NCBI GenBank assembly: GCA_020049345.1
Contig: JAIFKY010000120.1
Span: forward strand, 1 to 55,973
Source: Anaerolinea sp.
GTDB lineage: Bacteria; Chloroflexota; Anaerolineae; Anaerolineales; Villigracilaceae
Length of the DNA: 55,973 bases
Direction: 5' to 3'
The translations under genes and the position numbers were made by a program. Positions 1-7,856 of this stretch are shown piece by piece. Numbering within the stretch: position 1 is the stretch's first letter; every line of letters starts with the position of its first letter. The notes beneath the pieces are model-generated. The model was not told the DNA's origin. It was given only the letters and a program-made list of their open reading frames with translations, and did no database searches.

Positions 1-22
1 AATTACCATTTACCAATCTCCC
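1..22. repeat. Heptanucleotide repeat tract before hypF
   Basis: The bases immediately before the hypF start read as degenerate 7-bp units (CCATTTA, CCAATCT), of the same kind as the CCAATTA units inside hypF. The tract is cut by the window edge, so its true length is unknown. Confidence 0.4.
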
Positions 23-2374
23 ATGTCAGGCGCGCGCATCCACATTACAGGCATCGTGCAAGGGGTCGGTTTCCGACCCTTTGTTTATAACCTTGCCACG
101 CGCCTCGACCTCAAAGGCTGGGTCAAAAATACCTCCGCAGGCGTTGAAATTGAAGTGGATGGAAATCAAGACGCCTTGGATTTATTCGTCCAAAAATTAC
201 GAGACGAAGCCCCAGCACTTTCCCGCATAGACGAATTCTCCGCCTCCAACCAACCCGCCAGCGGATTCAGTTCCTTTGAAATTCTCCACTCTGAAAGTGT
301 GGACGGCGCGTTCCAGCCCATCTCGCCTGACGTATCCATTTGTCCCGACTGTCTGCGCGAAATGCTCGACCCGAATGACAGGCGCTATCGTTACCCATTC
401 ATCAACTGTACCAACTGCGGACCGCGCTTCACCATCATCAAAGATATTCCGTATGACCGCCCGAAAACCACAATGGCTGATTTCCCGATGTGCGCGGATT
501 GTCAACGAGAATACGAAGACCCGACAAATAGAAGATTTCACGCACAGCCTGTTGCGTGTTCCGTGTGTGGTCCACATATTTGGCTGGAAACAGGGAATAC
601 GAACTACCAATTACCAATTACCAATTACGGCGAAGCCATTTCCGAAACCCAACGCCTTCTCGCCGAAGGAAAAATCCTTGCCATCAAAGGTCTTGGCGGA
701 TTTCATTTGGCGTGTGACGCGACCAGTTCAACCGCCGTGACCGAACTCCGCAACCGCAAACTGCGCGTGGATAAACCCTTCGCGCTGATGATGCCAGACA
801 TCGAAACCATCGAAAAACATTGCCATGTCAGCGAAGCAGAACGCGACCTGCTCCAATCCACCGCCCGCCCGATTGTTTTGCTAAAAAAGAAACCAGAGTC
901 AAACATTGTTGAAGAAGTTTCACCCAAACAAGACTGGCTCGGCGTGATGCTCCCCTACACACCGCTTCACTATTTACTATTTACTAATTACTATTCACTA
1001 TTTACTGCTCTCGTCATGACCAGCGGAAATTTATCCGAAGAACCCATTGCAACAGATAACGATGATGCCCGCAAACGGCTCTTCAAACTGGCTGATGCCT
1101 TTCTCATGCACAACCGCGATATTCATATTCGATGTGACGATTCGGTGGTTAGAGTAATGAGTAATGAGGCGCTGAGTAACGAGGAAAACTCGTCACTCGT
1201 TTCTCGTTACTCGATTTATCCCATCCGCCGCTCGCGTGGCTATTCCCCCTTCCCAGTAAAACTTCCCTTTGATGTGCCACAAATTCTTGCAGCTGGCTCG
1301 GAGTTGAAAAACACGTTTTGTATCACGAATAAAAATTACGCCTTCCTCAGCCACCACATTGGCGACATGGAAAATTACGAAACACTGCAATCCTTTGAGC
1401 AGGGCGTGGAGCATTTTGAGAAATTGTTCCGCGTGAAACCAGAAGCCATTGCCCACGATTTACACCCCAACTATTTGGCTACACGCTACGCGCTTGAACG
1501 AGCAGAACGGGAGGACTTACCCACTATTGCCGTTCAACATCACCACGCGCACATCGCCGCTTGCATGGCGGAACATGGATTGGACGGCTCACGCCCCGTG
1601 ATTGGGCTTGCGTTTGACGGCACAGGCTATGGCGATGATGGCGCAATTTGGGGCGGCGAGATTTTGGTCGCGAATTACAAATCGTATCAGCGGGCGTTTC
1701 ATCTGGAATATTTCCCATTGCCCGGTGGAGATGCGGCAATCAAGAAACCTGCCCGAACCGCGCTGGCTTTGTTGTGGAGTCTTGGCTTGGAATGGGATGA
1801 GCGGCTCGACTCGGTGGCGGAATTCTGCGCCCAAGACCAAACGATTTTACGCGCGCAGTTGGAGCGAAAAATCAACACGCCTATGACCTCTTCGATGGGA
1901 CGCTTGTTTGATGCGGCGGCGGCGTTGGCTGGTGTGCGGCAGAAAGTCAATTACGAAGGGCAGGCGGCTATCGAGTTCGAGGCCTTGGCGGATTCGGCTG
2001 AAGCGGGGAAATATTCCTTCGGATTGAATCAGGATAGTCCTGAGCAAGGTCGAAGGATCGAGGTACGAAGCGTTGTCGAGGCGTTAATCAAGGATGTGAT
2101 GGCGGGAGTCTCCATCTCAAAAATCTCCGCCAGATTCCACAACGGGCTGGCTGAGTCGGCGCGGGAAATTTGCCTGAAAATCAAATCTGAAACGGGAATT
2201 AATGAGGTGGCTTTGTCGGGCGGAGTCTGGCAGAATATCACCCTATTAGGACGTACTTCGTCACTATTAAGGAATGAGGGTTTCAAAGTATACATACATC
2301 ACGAAGTGCCGACAAATGACGGCGGATTGTCACTGGGGCAGGCTGTTATTGCCGCAAGTAAATTGAGACCCTAA
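23..2374 (+). CDS. hypF: [NiFe]-hydrogenase maturation carbamoyltransferase HypF
   Basis: HypF makes the CN ligand precursor of the [NiFe] centre by transferring a carbamoyl group from carbamoyl phosphate to the C-terminal Cys of HypE. The 783-aa protein shows the full family order: an N-terminal acylphosphatase-like domain (GIVQGVGFRPF near residue 10), two Zn-finger pairs (CPDC...CTNCGPRF and CADC...CSVCGP, about 107-185), a YrdC-like domain (IKGLGGFHLACDA, MTSGNLSEEPI) and the C-terminal Kae1-like domain (HHHAHIAACMAEHGL, LSGGVWQN). Three loops are filled by in-frame heptanucleotide repeats (around 604, 970 and 1154), giving odd Tyr/Asn/Ser-rich stretches; the catalytic motifs are spared. 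No Shine-Dalgarno is visible before the ATG, and the upstream bases are themselves repeat. First of four hyp genes; its stop overlaps a palindromic element. Identification is secure. Confidence 0.96.
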   Translation: MSGARIHITGIVQGVGFRPFVYNLATRLDLKGWVKNTSAGVEIEVDGNQDALDLFVQKLRDEAPALSRIDEFSASNQPASGFSSFEILHSESVDGAFQPISPDVSICPDCLREMLDPNDRRYRYPFINCTNCGPRFTIIKDIPYDRPKTTMADFPMCADCQREYEDPTNRRFHAQPVACSVCGPHIWLETGNTNYQLPITNYGEAISETQRLLAEGKILAIKGLGGFHLACDATSSTAVTELRNRKLRVDKPFALMMPDIETIEKHCHVSEAERDLLQSTARPIVLLKKKPESNIVEEVSPKQDWLGVMLPYTPLHYLLFTNYYSLFTALVMTSGNLSEEPIATDNDDARKRLFKLADAFLMHNRDIHIRCDDSVVRVMSNEALSNEENSSLVSRYSIYPIRRSRGYSPFPVKLPFDVPQILAAGSELKNTFCITNKNYAFLSHHIGDMENYETLQSFEQGVEHFEKLFRVKPEAIAHDLHPNYLATRYALERAEREDLPTIAVQHHHAHIAACMAEHGLDGSRPVIGLAFDGTGYGDDGAIWGGEILVANYKSYQRAFHLEYFPLPGGDAAIKKPARTALALLWSLGLEWDERLDSVAEFCAQDQTILRAQLERKINTPMTSSMGRLFDAAAALAGVRQKVNYEGQAAIEFEALADSAEAGKYSFGLNQDSPEQGRRIEVRSVVEALIKDVMAGVSISKISARFHNGLAESAREICLKIKSETGINEVALSGGVWQNITLLGRTSSLLRNEGFKVYIHHEVPTNDGGLSLGQAVIAASKLRP
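604..628. repeat. In-frame CCAATTA heptamer tract inside hypF
   Basis: Three perfect consecutive copies of CCAATTA occupy 607-627. They encode the stretch NYQLPITNY between the second Zn-finger pair and the YrdC-like domain of HypF, a position where the family usually has a variable loop. Three 7-bp units are 21 bp, so the reading frame is kept. Confidence 0.75.
968..1006. repeat. In-frame CTATTTA heptamer tract inside hypF
   Basis: Five consecutive 7-bp units (CTATTTA, CTATTTA, CTAATTA, CTATTCA, CTATTTA) occupy 970-1004. They encode a Tyr/Leu/Phe-rich stretch just before the conserved MTSGNLSEEP motif of HypF. The period of 7 is visible by eye and is independent of codon structure. Confidence 0.75.
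1151..1213. repeat. In-frame heptamer tract with inverted arms inside hypF
   Basis: GTAATGA occurs twice in tandem at 1154-1167. The 9-bp arm GAGTAACGA (1174-1182) pairs with TCGTTACTC (1204-1212), and the right side itself has period 7 (TCGTCAC, TCGTTTC, TCGTTAC). The stretch encodes a Ser/Asn/Glu-rich loop between VVRV and PIRRSRGYSP of HypF, where family members are usually shorter. Confidence 0.7.
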
Positions 2375-2494
2375 GAGACTGTTTAATAAGCCTGCTTTTT
2401 GACCACAAAGGCACAAAGTCTCAAAGACTCGAAGGGAAAAACTTTGTGGCTTTGTGTCTTGGTAACTTCGTGGTGAAATTATTAAACAGTCTCT
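2374..2494. repeat. 121-bp palindromic element (MITE- or REP-like) between hypF and hypC
   Basis: A perfect 16-bp inverted repeat, AGAGACTGTTTAATAA at 2374-2389 and its complement at 2479-2494, encloses a second imperfect palindrome made of ACCACAAAGGCACAAAG-type arms. The outer left arm starts at the last base of the hypF stop codon. The element has no coding capacity. The transcript could fold into one long hairpin between hypF and hypC. I see no convincing target-site duplication, so transposon ancestry is a guess; it may instead be an intergenic repeat family. Confidence 0.75.
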
Positions 2495-2537
2495 AAAGAT
2501 CTTCGAAACCTTTAGGGTTTGTAATAAGGAGAATAAA

Positions 2538-2816
2538 ATGTGTTTAGGCGTACCTGGAAAAATTGTTGAAAAATACGAGAAGGGCGGACTTCACATGGCA
2601 AAAGTAGACTTTGGCGGAATCTTCCGCGAAGCCTGTTTGGACTATGTGGAAGAGGCTGAGATTGGCGAATATTGCATCATCCACGTGGGGTTTGCAATCA
2701 GCGTGTTAAGCGAATCCGAAGCGATGGAAACGCTCGAACTGTTGCGGCAGATAGGCAGCATTGAAGAAGAATTGGGCGAAGAACCCGTACAAAGCATCCC
2801 GCGCTATCAGCCATGA
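2538..2816 (+). CDS. hypC: Hydrogenase maturation chaperone HypC
   Basis: HypC is a small OB-fold chaperone that works with HypD to carry the Fe(CN)2CO unit and deliver it to the hydrogenase large subunit. The 92-aa protein starts with the diagnostic MCLGVPGKI, in which Cys2 is the family's Fe-binding residue, and continues with VDFGG and the G-E-Y-x-I-x-H-V-G-F-A motif. The ATG is preceded by AAGGAG at a normal distance. The stop overlaps the hypD start in an ATGA arrangement, so the two are probably translationally coupled. The length is normal for HypC/HupF proteins. Confidence 0.96.
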   Translation: MCLGVPGKIVEKYEKGGLHMAKVDFGGIFREACLDYVEEAEIGEYCIIHVGFAISVLSESEAMETLELLRQIGSIEEELGEEPVQSIPRYQP

Positions 2817-3895
2817 AATACGTTGACGAGTACCGCAACGCCCCGTTGGTGAAGGGCGTAATTGAAGAAATCCGTCGTACCGTGACGCGCCCGTGGACGT
2901 TGATGGAAATCTGCGGCGGGCAAACTCACGCAATTGTGCGTCACGGCATTGACCAGTTGCTGCCGCCTGAAATTGAATTGGTGCATGGACCTGGCTGTCC
3001 CGTGTGCGTCACTCCGCTGGAGTTGATTGACAAGGCGCTGGCGATTGCCTCGCAACCGAATGTAATTTTCTGCTCGTATGGCGATATGCTGCGCGTGCCT
3101 GGCTCTGGTCGCGATTTATTTTCCGTGAAAGCGCAGGGCGGGGATGTGCGCGTGGTTTATTCTCCGCTGGATGCGGTTGCGCTGGCGCAAAAAAATCCAG
3201 ACAAGCAGGTTGTCTTTTTTGCAATTGGATTTGAAACCACCGCGCCGCCAAATGTGATGAGCGTGATTCACGCGCAACGCCTTGGGCTGACGAATTTCTC
3301 TGCGCTGGTATCGCATGTCCGCGTGCCGCCTGCCATGAAAGCGATTTTAGGTTCGCCGCATAATCGCGTGCAGGGATTTCTGTTGGCAGGGCATGTCAAC
3401 GCGGTGATGGGCTATCACGAATATCCGCCGCTGGTCGAGGAATTCCAAATCCCAATGGTCGTGACAGGTTTTGAACCGCTCGACATTGTGCAGGGAATTT
3501 TGACAACCGTGCAACTGCTCGAAGCGGGCAAAATTGAAATTGCCAACGCCTATCAGCGGGCTGTGACTTTTGATGGTTTGAAACCTGCGCAGGCGGCAAT
3601 CAACAAAGTATTCATGGAATGTGACCGCACCTGGCGCGGCATTGGCATGATCCCTATGAGCGGCTGGTGCCTACGCCCTGAGTTTGACCCGTTCAACGCC
3701 GAGAAACGATTCAACGTTGGCGACATCCACACCCAGGAATCATCGCTGTGTATCGCGGGGCAAATTTTGCAGGGCTTAAAAAAGCCGCACGACTGCCCTG
3801 CCTTTGGAAAAGAATGCACCACCGAAAATCCGCTCGGCGCGACGATGGTTTCATCGGAAGGCGCGTGCGCGGCGTACTACAAATACGGGAGATAG
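2813..3895 (+). CDS. hypD: Hydrogenase maturation scaffold HypD
   Basis: HypD is the [4Fe-4S] scaffold on which the Fe(CN)2CO moiety is assembled together with HypC and HypE. The 360-aa protein carries the hallmark motifs: CGGQTHAI near residue 33, GPGCPVC with the two redox cysteines near 62-68, IGFETTAPP in the middle, and the C-terminal cluster-binding region with cysteines in [16 protein letters not shown] and GACAAYY. The start codon overlaps the hypC stop by 4 nt. The stop is directly followed by a repeat-rich spacer before hypE. Nothing unusual is seen in the protein. Confidence 0.97.
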   Translation: MKYVDEYRNAPLVKGVIEEIRRTVTRPWTLMEICGGQTHAIVRHGIDQLLPPEIELVHGPGCPVCVTPLELIDKALAIASQPNVIFCSYGDMLRVPGSGRDLFSVKAQGGDVRVVYSPLDAVALAQKNPDKQVVFFAIGFETTAPPNVMSVIHAQRLGLTNFSALVSHVRVPPAMKAILGSPHNRVQGFLLAGHVNAVMGYHEYPPLVEEFQIPMVVTGFEPLDIVQGILTTVQLLEAGKIEIANAYQRAVTFDGLKPAQAAINKVFMECDRTWRGIGMIPMSGWCLRPEFDPFNAEKRFNVGDIHTQESSLCIAGQILQGLKKPHDCPAFGKECTTENPLGATMVSSEGACAAYYKYGR

Positions 3896-3956
3896 GTAAT
3901 TGGGAAATAGGGATTAGGTAATTAGGGAACCCCTGATTCCTAATCACCCAATTACC
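3895..3956. repeat. Heptamer-based inverted repeat between hypD and hypE
   Basis: The hypD-hypE spacer is built of 7-bp-period units (GGTAATT, GGGAAAT, AGGGATT, AGGTAAT) on the left. The right arm (CCTAATC..CCCAATTACC) is their approximate complement, so the transcript can fold. The unit is related to the CCAATTA tract inside hypF. It spans most of the 90-nt intergenic gap and leaves the hypE Shine-Dalgarno (AAGAGG) free. Confidence 0.65.
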
Positions 3957-3985
3957 TTATCACCTGTTTTCCCCCAAGAGGTTTT

Positions 3986-5092
3986 ATGACTGACGAAACA
4001 ATCAACATCGAAGGCGCGGTCTGCGCTCCGCCGTTGCCGCATGGCGAACAAATTGTAATGGGACACGGCGCGGGCGGACGCATGAGTCACCAGTTGATTC
4101 AAAAGGCGTTCATGTCCGCGTTTGACAACCCTGCCTTGCGCGCGGGCGATGACGCGGCGCAACTTGAATCCAGCCTGCACGCAAAACTTTCCATCAGCAC
4201 CGACGCGCATGTGGTCTTTCCGCTGTTCTTCCCTGGCGGAGATATTGGCAAACTGGCGGTCTGCGGCACGGTCAATGATGTGGCAATGCTCGGCGCGAAG
4301 CCGCTCTACCTGACAGCGGGATTTATTCTTGAAGAAGGTCTGCCGATGGAAACGCTCAAACTGGTGGTTGCTTCGATGAAAGCCGCCGCTGATGAAGCGG
4401 GCGTGCAAATTGTGGCGGGCGACACCAAAGTTGTTCAAAAAGGAAAAGCGGACGGGCTGTACATCACCACCGCAGGTGTGGGTGTGGTGCGCGAGGGAGT
4501 CAACATCGGCGGGGCGCAAGCCAAAGTTGGCGACGTCGTGATCCTGTCTGGCTCAATTGGAGACCACGGCATTGCGGTTTTGGGCGCGCGCGGCGAGTTA
4601 GGATTTGAATCCACGATTCAAAGTGATGTGGCTCCGCTCAACCATTTGATTGACGCCATGCTCGATGCCAGCAACAATGTCCACGTTTTGCGCGACCCCA
4701 CCCGTGGCGGATTGGCAACGACGTTGAATGAAATTGCTGTACAATCCAATGTCGGGATTTCGCTTGAAGAGCAGTCCATTCCCGTTCATGCGGAAGTCAA
4801 CGCGGCGTGTGAGATGCTCGGCTTCGACGCGTTGTACGTTGCCAACGAAGGCAAACTGGTCGCCATCGTCGCCAAAGAAGACGCAGAGAAAGTTTTGTCG
4901 GCAATGAAACAAACGCGCTACGGCGAGGGCGCGGTCATTATCGGCGAAATCACCGCCGAGCCAAAATCGCGCGTGTTGCTCAAGACCGCACTGGGCAGTA
5001 CCCGCATCGTGGATATGCTGGCTGGCGAGATGTTACCGAGAATTTGCTTCGTGGATATGCTGGCTGGCGAGATGTTACCGAGAATTTGCTAA
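3986..5092 (+). CDS. hypE: Hydrogenase maturation protein HypE with duplicated C-terminus
   Basis: HypE dehydrates the thiocarboxamide on its C-terminal Cys to thiocyanate in an ATP-dependent reaction and donates CN to the HypC-HypD complex. The protein (368 aa) has the PurM-like start GHGAGGRMSHQLI, the ATP-site region GDDAA..STDAHVV, and DPTRGGLATTLNE in the second half. HypE proteins normally end in PRI[CV]C-type tails with an essential last Cys. Here the final 14 residues (VDMLAGEMLPRIC plus one) occur twice in tandem because of a perfect 42-bp DNA duplication, so the protein has an internal and a terminal PRIC. The ATG has an AAGAGG ribosome-binding site. Last gene of the hyp cluster, followed by a terminator. 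Confidence 0.96.
   Translation: MTDETINIEGAVCAPPLPHGEQIVMGHGAGGRMSHQLIQKAFMSAFDNPALRAGDDAAQLESSLHAKLSISTDAHVVFPLFFPGGDIGKLAVCGTVNDVAMLGAKPLYLTAGFILEEGLPMETLKLVVASMKAAADEAGVQIVAGDTKVVQKGKADGLYITTAGVGVVREGVNIGGAQAKVGDVVILSGSIGDHGIAVLGARGELGFESTIQSDVAPLNHLIDAMLDASNNVHVLRDPTRGGLATTLNEIAVQSNVGISLEEQSIPVHAEVNAACEMLGFDALYVANEGKLVAIVAKEDAEKVLSAMKQTRYGEGAVIIGEITAEPKSRVLLKTALGSTRIVDMLAGEMLPRICFVDMLAGEMLPRIC
5007..5090. repeat. Perfect 42-bp tandem duplication at the hypE 3' end
   Basis: 5007-5048 and 5049-5090 are identical 42-bp units. The repeat ends one base into the TAA stop codon region, so the duplication regenerates the C-terminal PRIC-stop exactly. Perfect identity implies a recent event. Confidence 0.92.
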
Positions 5093-5130
5093 CAAAAGAA
5101 TATATCAAAAAATGTTGCATCGTTAAATGA

Positions 5131-5164
5131 AAAAGAGCCTGTCTTTGCGACAGGCTCTTTTTTT
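5131..5164. terminator. Bidirectional intrinsic terminator between hypE and hppA
   Basis: The 13-bp arm AAAAGAGCCTGTC (5131-5143), a 5-nt loop and the complementary arm (5149-5161) form a perfect hairpin. It is flanked by A-rich sequence on the left and a T run on the right, so it can terminate both convergent transcripts. Confidence 0.9.
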
Positions 5165-5176
5165 ACATTTCAAAAT

Positions 5177-7504
5177 TTATGCGAGTTCTTTGACTGGAGC
5201 CTTGGAGCGAGAAATAGCCCAAATGGTAGCGGCAAGCAAACCCAACGCCACGAAAACCACAACAAAGTTGATCGAGCCATTTGTCTGTATCATCGGATAC
5301 TTAACGATGATTGGCGCAGCCAACAGGGAAACCAGATTGGCGACCTTAATCATCGGGTTCAAGGCAGGACCAGCGGTATCCTTCATCGGATCGCCGACTG
5401 TATCACCTACCACGCCCGCCTTATGGCGCTCGGAACCCTTACCGGTGTTCTCTTTCAGGTTGCGCGGTTCGTCTTCAATGGATTTCTTGGCATTATCCCA
5501 TGCGCCACCGGCGTTGGACAAAAATACTGCCAGCAATTGTCCAGAGAGAATGATGCCAACCAGGAAGCCGCCTAGAGCCTCTACTTGAAGCACCAGACCC
5601 ACAATCAACGGCATCAACACGGCAATAGTCGCCAGCGGAATAAGTTCCTTTTGCGCTGAAGCAGTGGAGATACCCACAACACGAGCGTAGTCAGGCGTCT
5701 TGGTGCCTTCCATAATACCCGGAAGTCTAAACTGACGGCGTACTTCTTCAACAATCTGACCAGCCGCGCGGGTAACAGCACGAATGGAAAGCGAGGAGAA
5801 CAGCCAAGGCAGCGCGCCTCCGAGCAAAAGACCCACGAACACACGCGTATCTGAAACGCGGATCGAATCCATCACAGCAATTCCCAATTGGGTCTGCACG
5901 CGTCCAACATCGGTGATGTAGGAAGCGAACAGTGAGACGGCAGCAATAACAGCCGACGCAATCGCAACACCCTTGGTGATGGCTTTGGTCGTATTTCCAA
6001 CCGCATCCAAGTCAGCCATGATCTGGCGGGCTTTCAATGTGGTTTCATCTTCCATGTTTTGCCAGGCCATTTCGCCAATACCATTTGCATTGTCAGAAAT
6101 GGGTCCGTAAGAATCCATGGCAACGTTATTACCGGTGTGGCTGAGCATACCAATACCGATCATGGCGATGGCGTAAAGCACGTACTGCGGACCATCACTG
6201 CTGTACAGCAAGATGCCGATAATGAAACTAATGGCAATCACCAACAGCGCCCAAACACTTGATTCCATACCGACGGAAAGACCGGAAAGAATGGTTGTGG
6301 CGGGTCCAGTTTTCGTGGATGCCACAATTTCCTTGACCGGAGGCTTCTTGGTGGAGGTGAAGTATGAGGTGAGCGGATTGAAAGCCACCGCCAAACCCAC
6401 ACCAACAGCCGTTAAAGCTGCGAGACGCCAATCGTGAGCATAGGATTGAGCCAGGAAGATGGAAACGATGATGGTGAAAATGCTCGAAACTTCGTAAGAG
6501 CGGAACATCGACTCTTCGGCGTCATGAGCACGACCCAAAAATGGCAGGTTGACACTCTCCCAGATCGGCACAGTAAACGTACCAATGATGGAGGAAATAA
6601 CGCCCACCGCGCGAATGATGAGGGGGTACACAATCCATTTCAAATCACCGGTAGCGGCGACCAAAGCAAGACCGAGGATCAAACCAGAAACAATCGTAAC
6701 TTCGTAGGACTCAAAGATATCGGCGGCCATACCAGCGCAGTCGCCCACGTTGTCGCCCACGAGATCGGCGATAACCGCAGCATTGCGAGGATCATCTTCA
6801 GGAATATCTTTTTCGACCTTACCGACGAGGTCGGCGCCCACATCAGCAGCCTTGGTATAAATACCACCACCCACACGCATAAAGAGCGCCAGCAGGGTAC
6901 CGCCAAAGCCAAAGCCAAGCAAAGCATCCGGGGCGGCTTTACCAAAAATGATAAAGATGATAGTACCGCCCAGCAAGCCTAAACCATCGGTAAGCATACC
7001 GGTGTATGTGCCTGCGTAGTAAGCAATGGAAAGGGCTTCATTAAATCCACGGCGGGAGGCAGAAGCAACGCGCACATTGGCTTGCACAGCCATACGCATG
7101 CCCCATTGACCGACGATTAATGAAAAAGACGCACCCATGATAAAAGCAATGGTGCGTCCAACCGCGATGATAAATGTAATGCCTGAATCGCCAAAAGCCT
7201 TAAACTCTTCGCGGGCTTCAAGACTTGGTGGAACAACGTAAACGCTCAAGAACATGACCACCGTCAAAACGCCAATCAACGGCAAAATTGTCTTAAGCTG
7301 CTGGCTAAGATAAGAATCTGCGCCAATACGGATCGCGTTCCAAACTTCCTGCATTTTTTCGGTGCCTTTGTCCTTCTTGAGCACCGTGCTACGCAACCAC
7401 CAGGCATACAGCAGGCTGATAAATGCTGCAACCAAAACCATCACAATGGCAACCTGTTCAAAGTCATTTAGACCATGACGAGTGCCTAACCAAAGAATAT
7501 CCAT
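5177..7504 (-). CDS. hppA: Membrane-bound H+-translocating pyrophosphatase, K+-independent type
   Basis: This integral membrane enzyme couples PPi hydrolysis to cation pumping. From the chosen ATG the protein is 775 aa with about 16 hydrophobic segments. It has the substrate-site motifs GGGIYTKAADVGADLVGKVE, DDPRN and DLVGDNVGDCAGMAADIFES, plus a C-terminal D-rich motif (DTVGDPMKDTAGPALNP). At the position that sets K+ dependence it reads GNTTKAITKG, with Lys at residue 507 and Thr three residues later, the K+-independent H+-pumping signature. Start: the frame extends 32 codons further upstream, but the ATG at 7504 has a GGAGG six bases before it and begins at the first membrane helix. Monocistronic, convergent with hypE. 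Confidence 0.96.
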   Translation of the reverse strand: MDILWLGTRHGLNDFEQVAIVMVLVAAFISLLYAWWLRSTVLKKDKGTEKMQEVWNAIRIGADSYLSQQLKTILPLIGVLTVVMFLSVYVVPPSLEAREEFKAFGDSGITFIIAVGRTIAFIMGASFSLIVGQWGMRMAVQANVRVASASRRGFNEALSIAYYAGTYTGMLTDGLGLLGGTIIFIIFGKAAPDALLGFGFGGTLLALFMRVGGGIYTKAADVGADLVGKVEKDIPEDDPRNAAVIADLVGDNVGDCAGMAADIFESYEVTIVSGLILGLALVAATGDLKWIVYPLIIRAVGVISSIIGTFTVPIWESVNLPFLGRAHDAEESMFRSYEVSSIFTIIVSIFLAQSYAHDWRLAALTAVGVGLAVAFNPLTSYFTSTKKPPVKEIVASTKTGPATTILSGLSVGMESSVWALLVIAISFIIGILLYSSDGPQYVLYAIAMIGIGMLSHTGNNVAMDSYGPISDNANGIGEMAWQNMEDETTLKARQIMADLDAVGNTTKAITKGVAIASAVIAAVSLFASYITDVGRVQTQLGIAVMDSIRVSDTRVFVGLLLGGALPWLFSSLSIRAVTRAAGQIVEEVRRQFRLPGIMEGTKTPDYARVVGISTASAQKELIPLATIAVLMPLIVGLVLQVEALGGFLVGIILSGQLLAVFLSNAGGAWDNAKKSIEDEPRNLKENTGKGSERHKAGVVGDTVGDPMKDTAGPALNPMIKVANLVSLLAAPIIVKYPMIQTNGSINFVVVFVALGLLAATIWAISRSKAPVKELA

Positions 7505-7604
7505 ATTACCTCCGAACAAAAATTTGAGATTTTTTACAACGCAACCTGCATGCAAGCAGACTAAAACCATCGGAATATACCGATAATTAAACCTGCGCAA
7601 TAAA

Positions 7605-7856
7605 TAATATGAAGCGTTTTAAAAAAATTGAAACCAAAAGATTTTACAATTGCAAACAGAATGTGTCAAGAAATCAATAATCACACCTTTAATATTACTG
7701 ATATTACTTAGTGAGGCTGGAAGCTAAATCCTTGCCGCTGCGCGAAAAGCAAGAAAATCTTTACCACAGAGAACACAGAGCGCACGGAGGTTTTTAAATA
7801 ATTTTCTCAGTGATCTCCGTGTTCTCCGTGGTTAAATATCTTTCGGCTTGTCCGAG
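7605..7856. other. Intergenic region with imperfect palindrome
   Basis: No coding signal is seen here. The notable feature is an imperfect inverted repeat: TTACCACAGAGAACACAGAG at 7761-7780 against CTCCGTGTTCTCCGTGGTTAA at 7815-7835. It would form a hairpin downstream of the lyase gene and may act as its 3' end. The same kind of ACCACAGAGAACA arm is echoed weakly near 12675. The hppA promoter should lie within 7505-7700 on the minus strand but I cannot place it. Confidence 0.5.

Noticed and set aside
604-1213. Heptamer tracts as a CRISPR array
   Set aside because: Units are 7 bp with no spacers and lie in a coding region.
2374-2494. Insertion sequence between hypF and hypC
   Set aside because: At 121 bp it has no transposase and no clear target-site duplication; reported only as a palindromic repeat.
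3944-4519. 191-codon minus-strand ORF inside hypE
   Set aside because: It lies wholly antisense to hypE, whose protein is clearly conserved; composition is typical of a shadow frame (His/Arg-rich, no motif).
6434-6982. 182-codon plus-strand ORF inside hppA
   Set aside because: Antisense to conserved pyrophosphatase motifs, and no recognisable domain.
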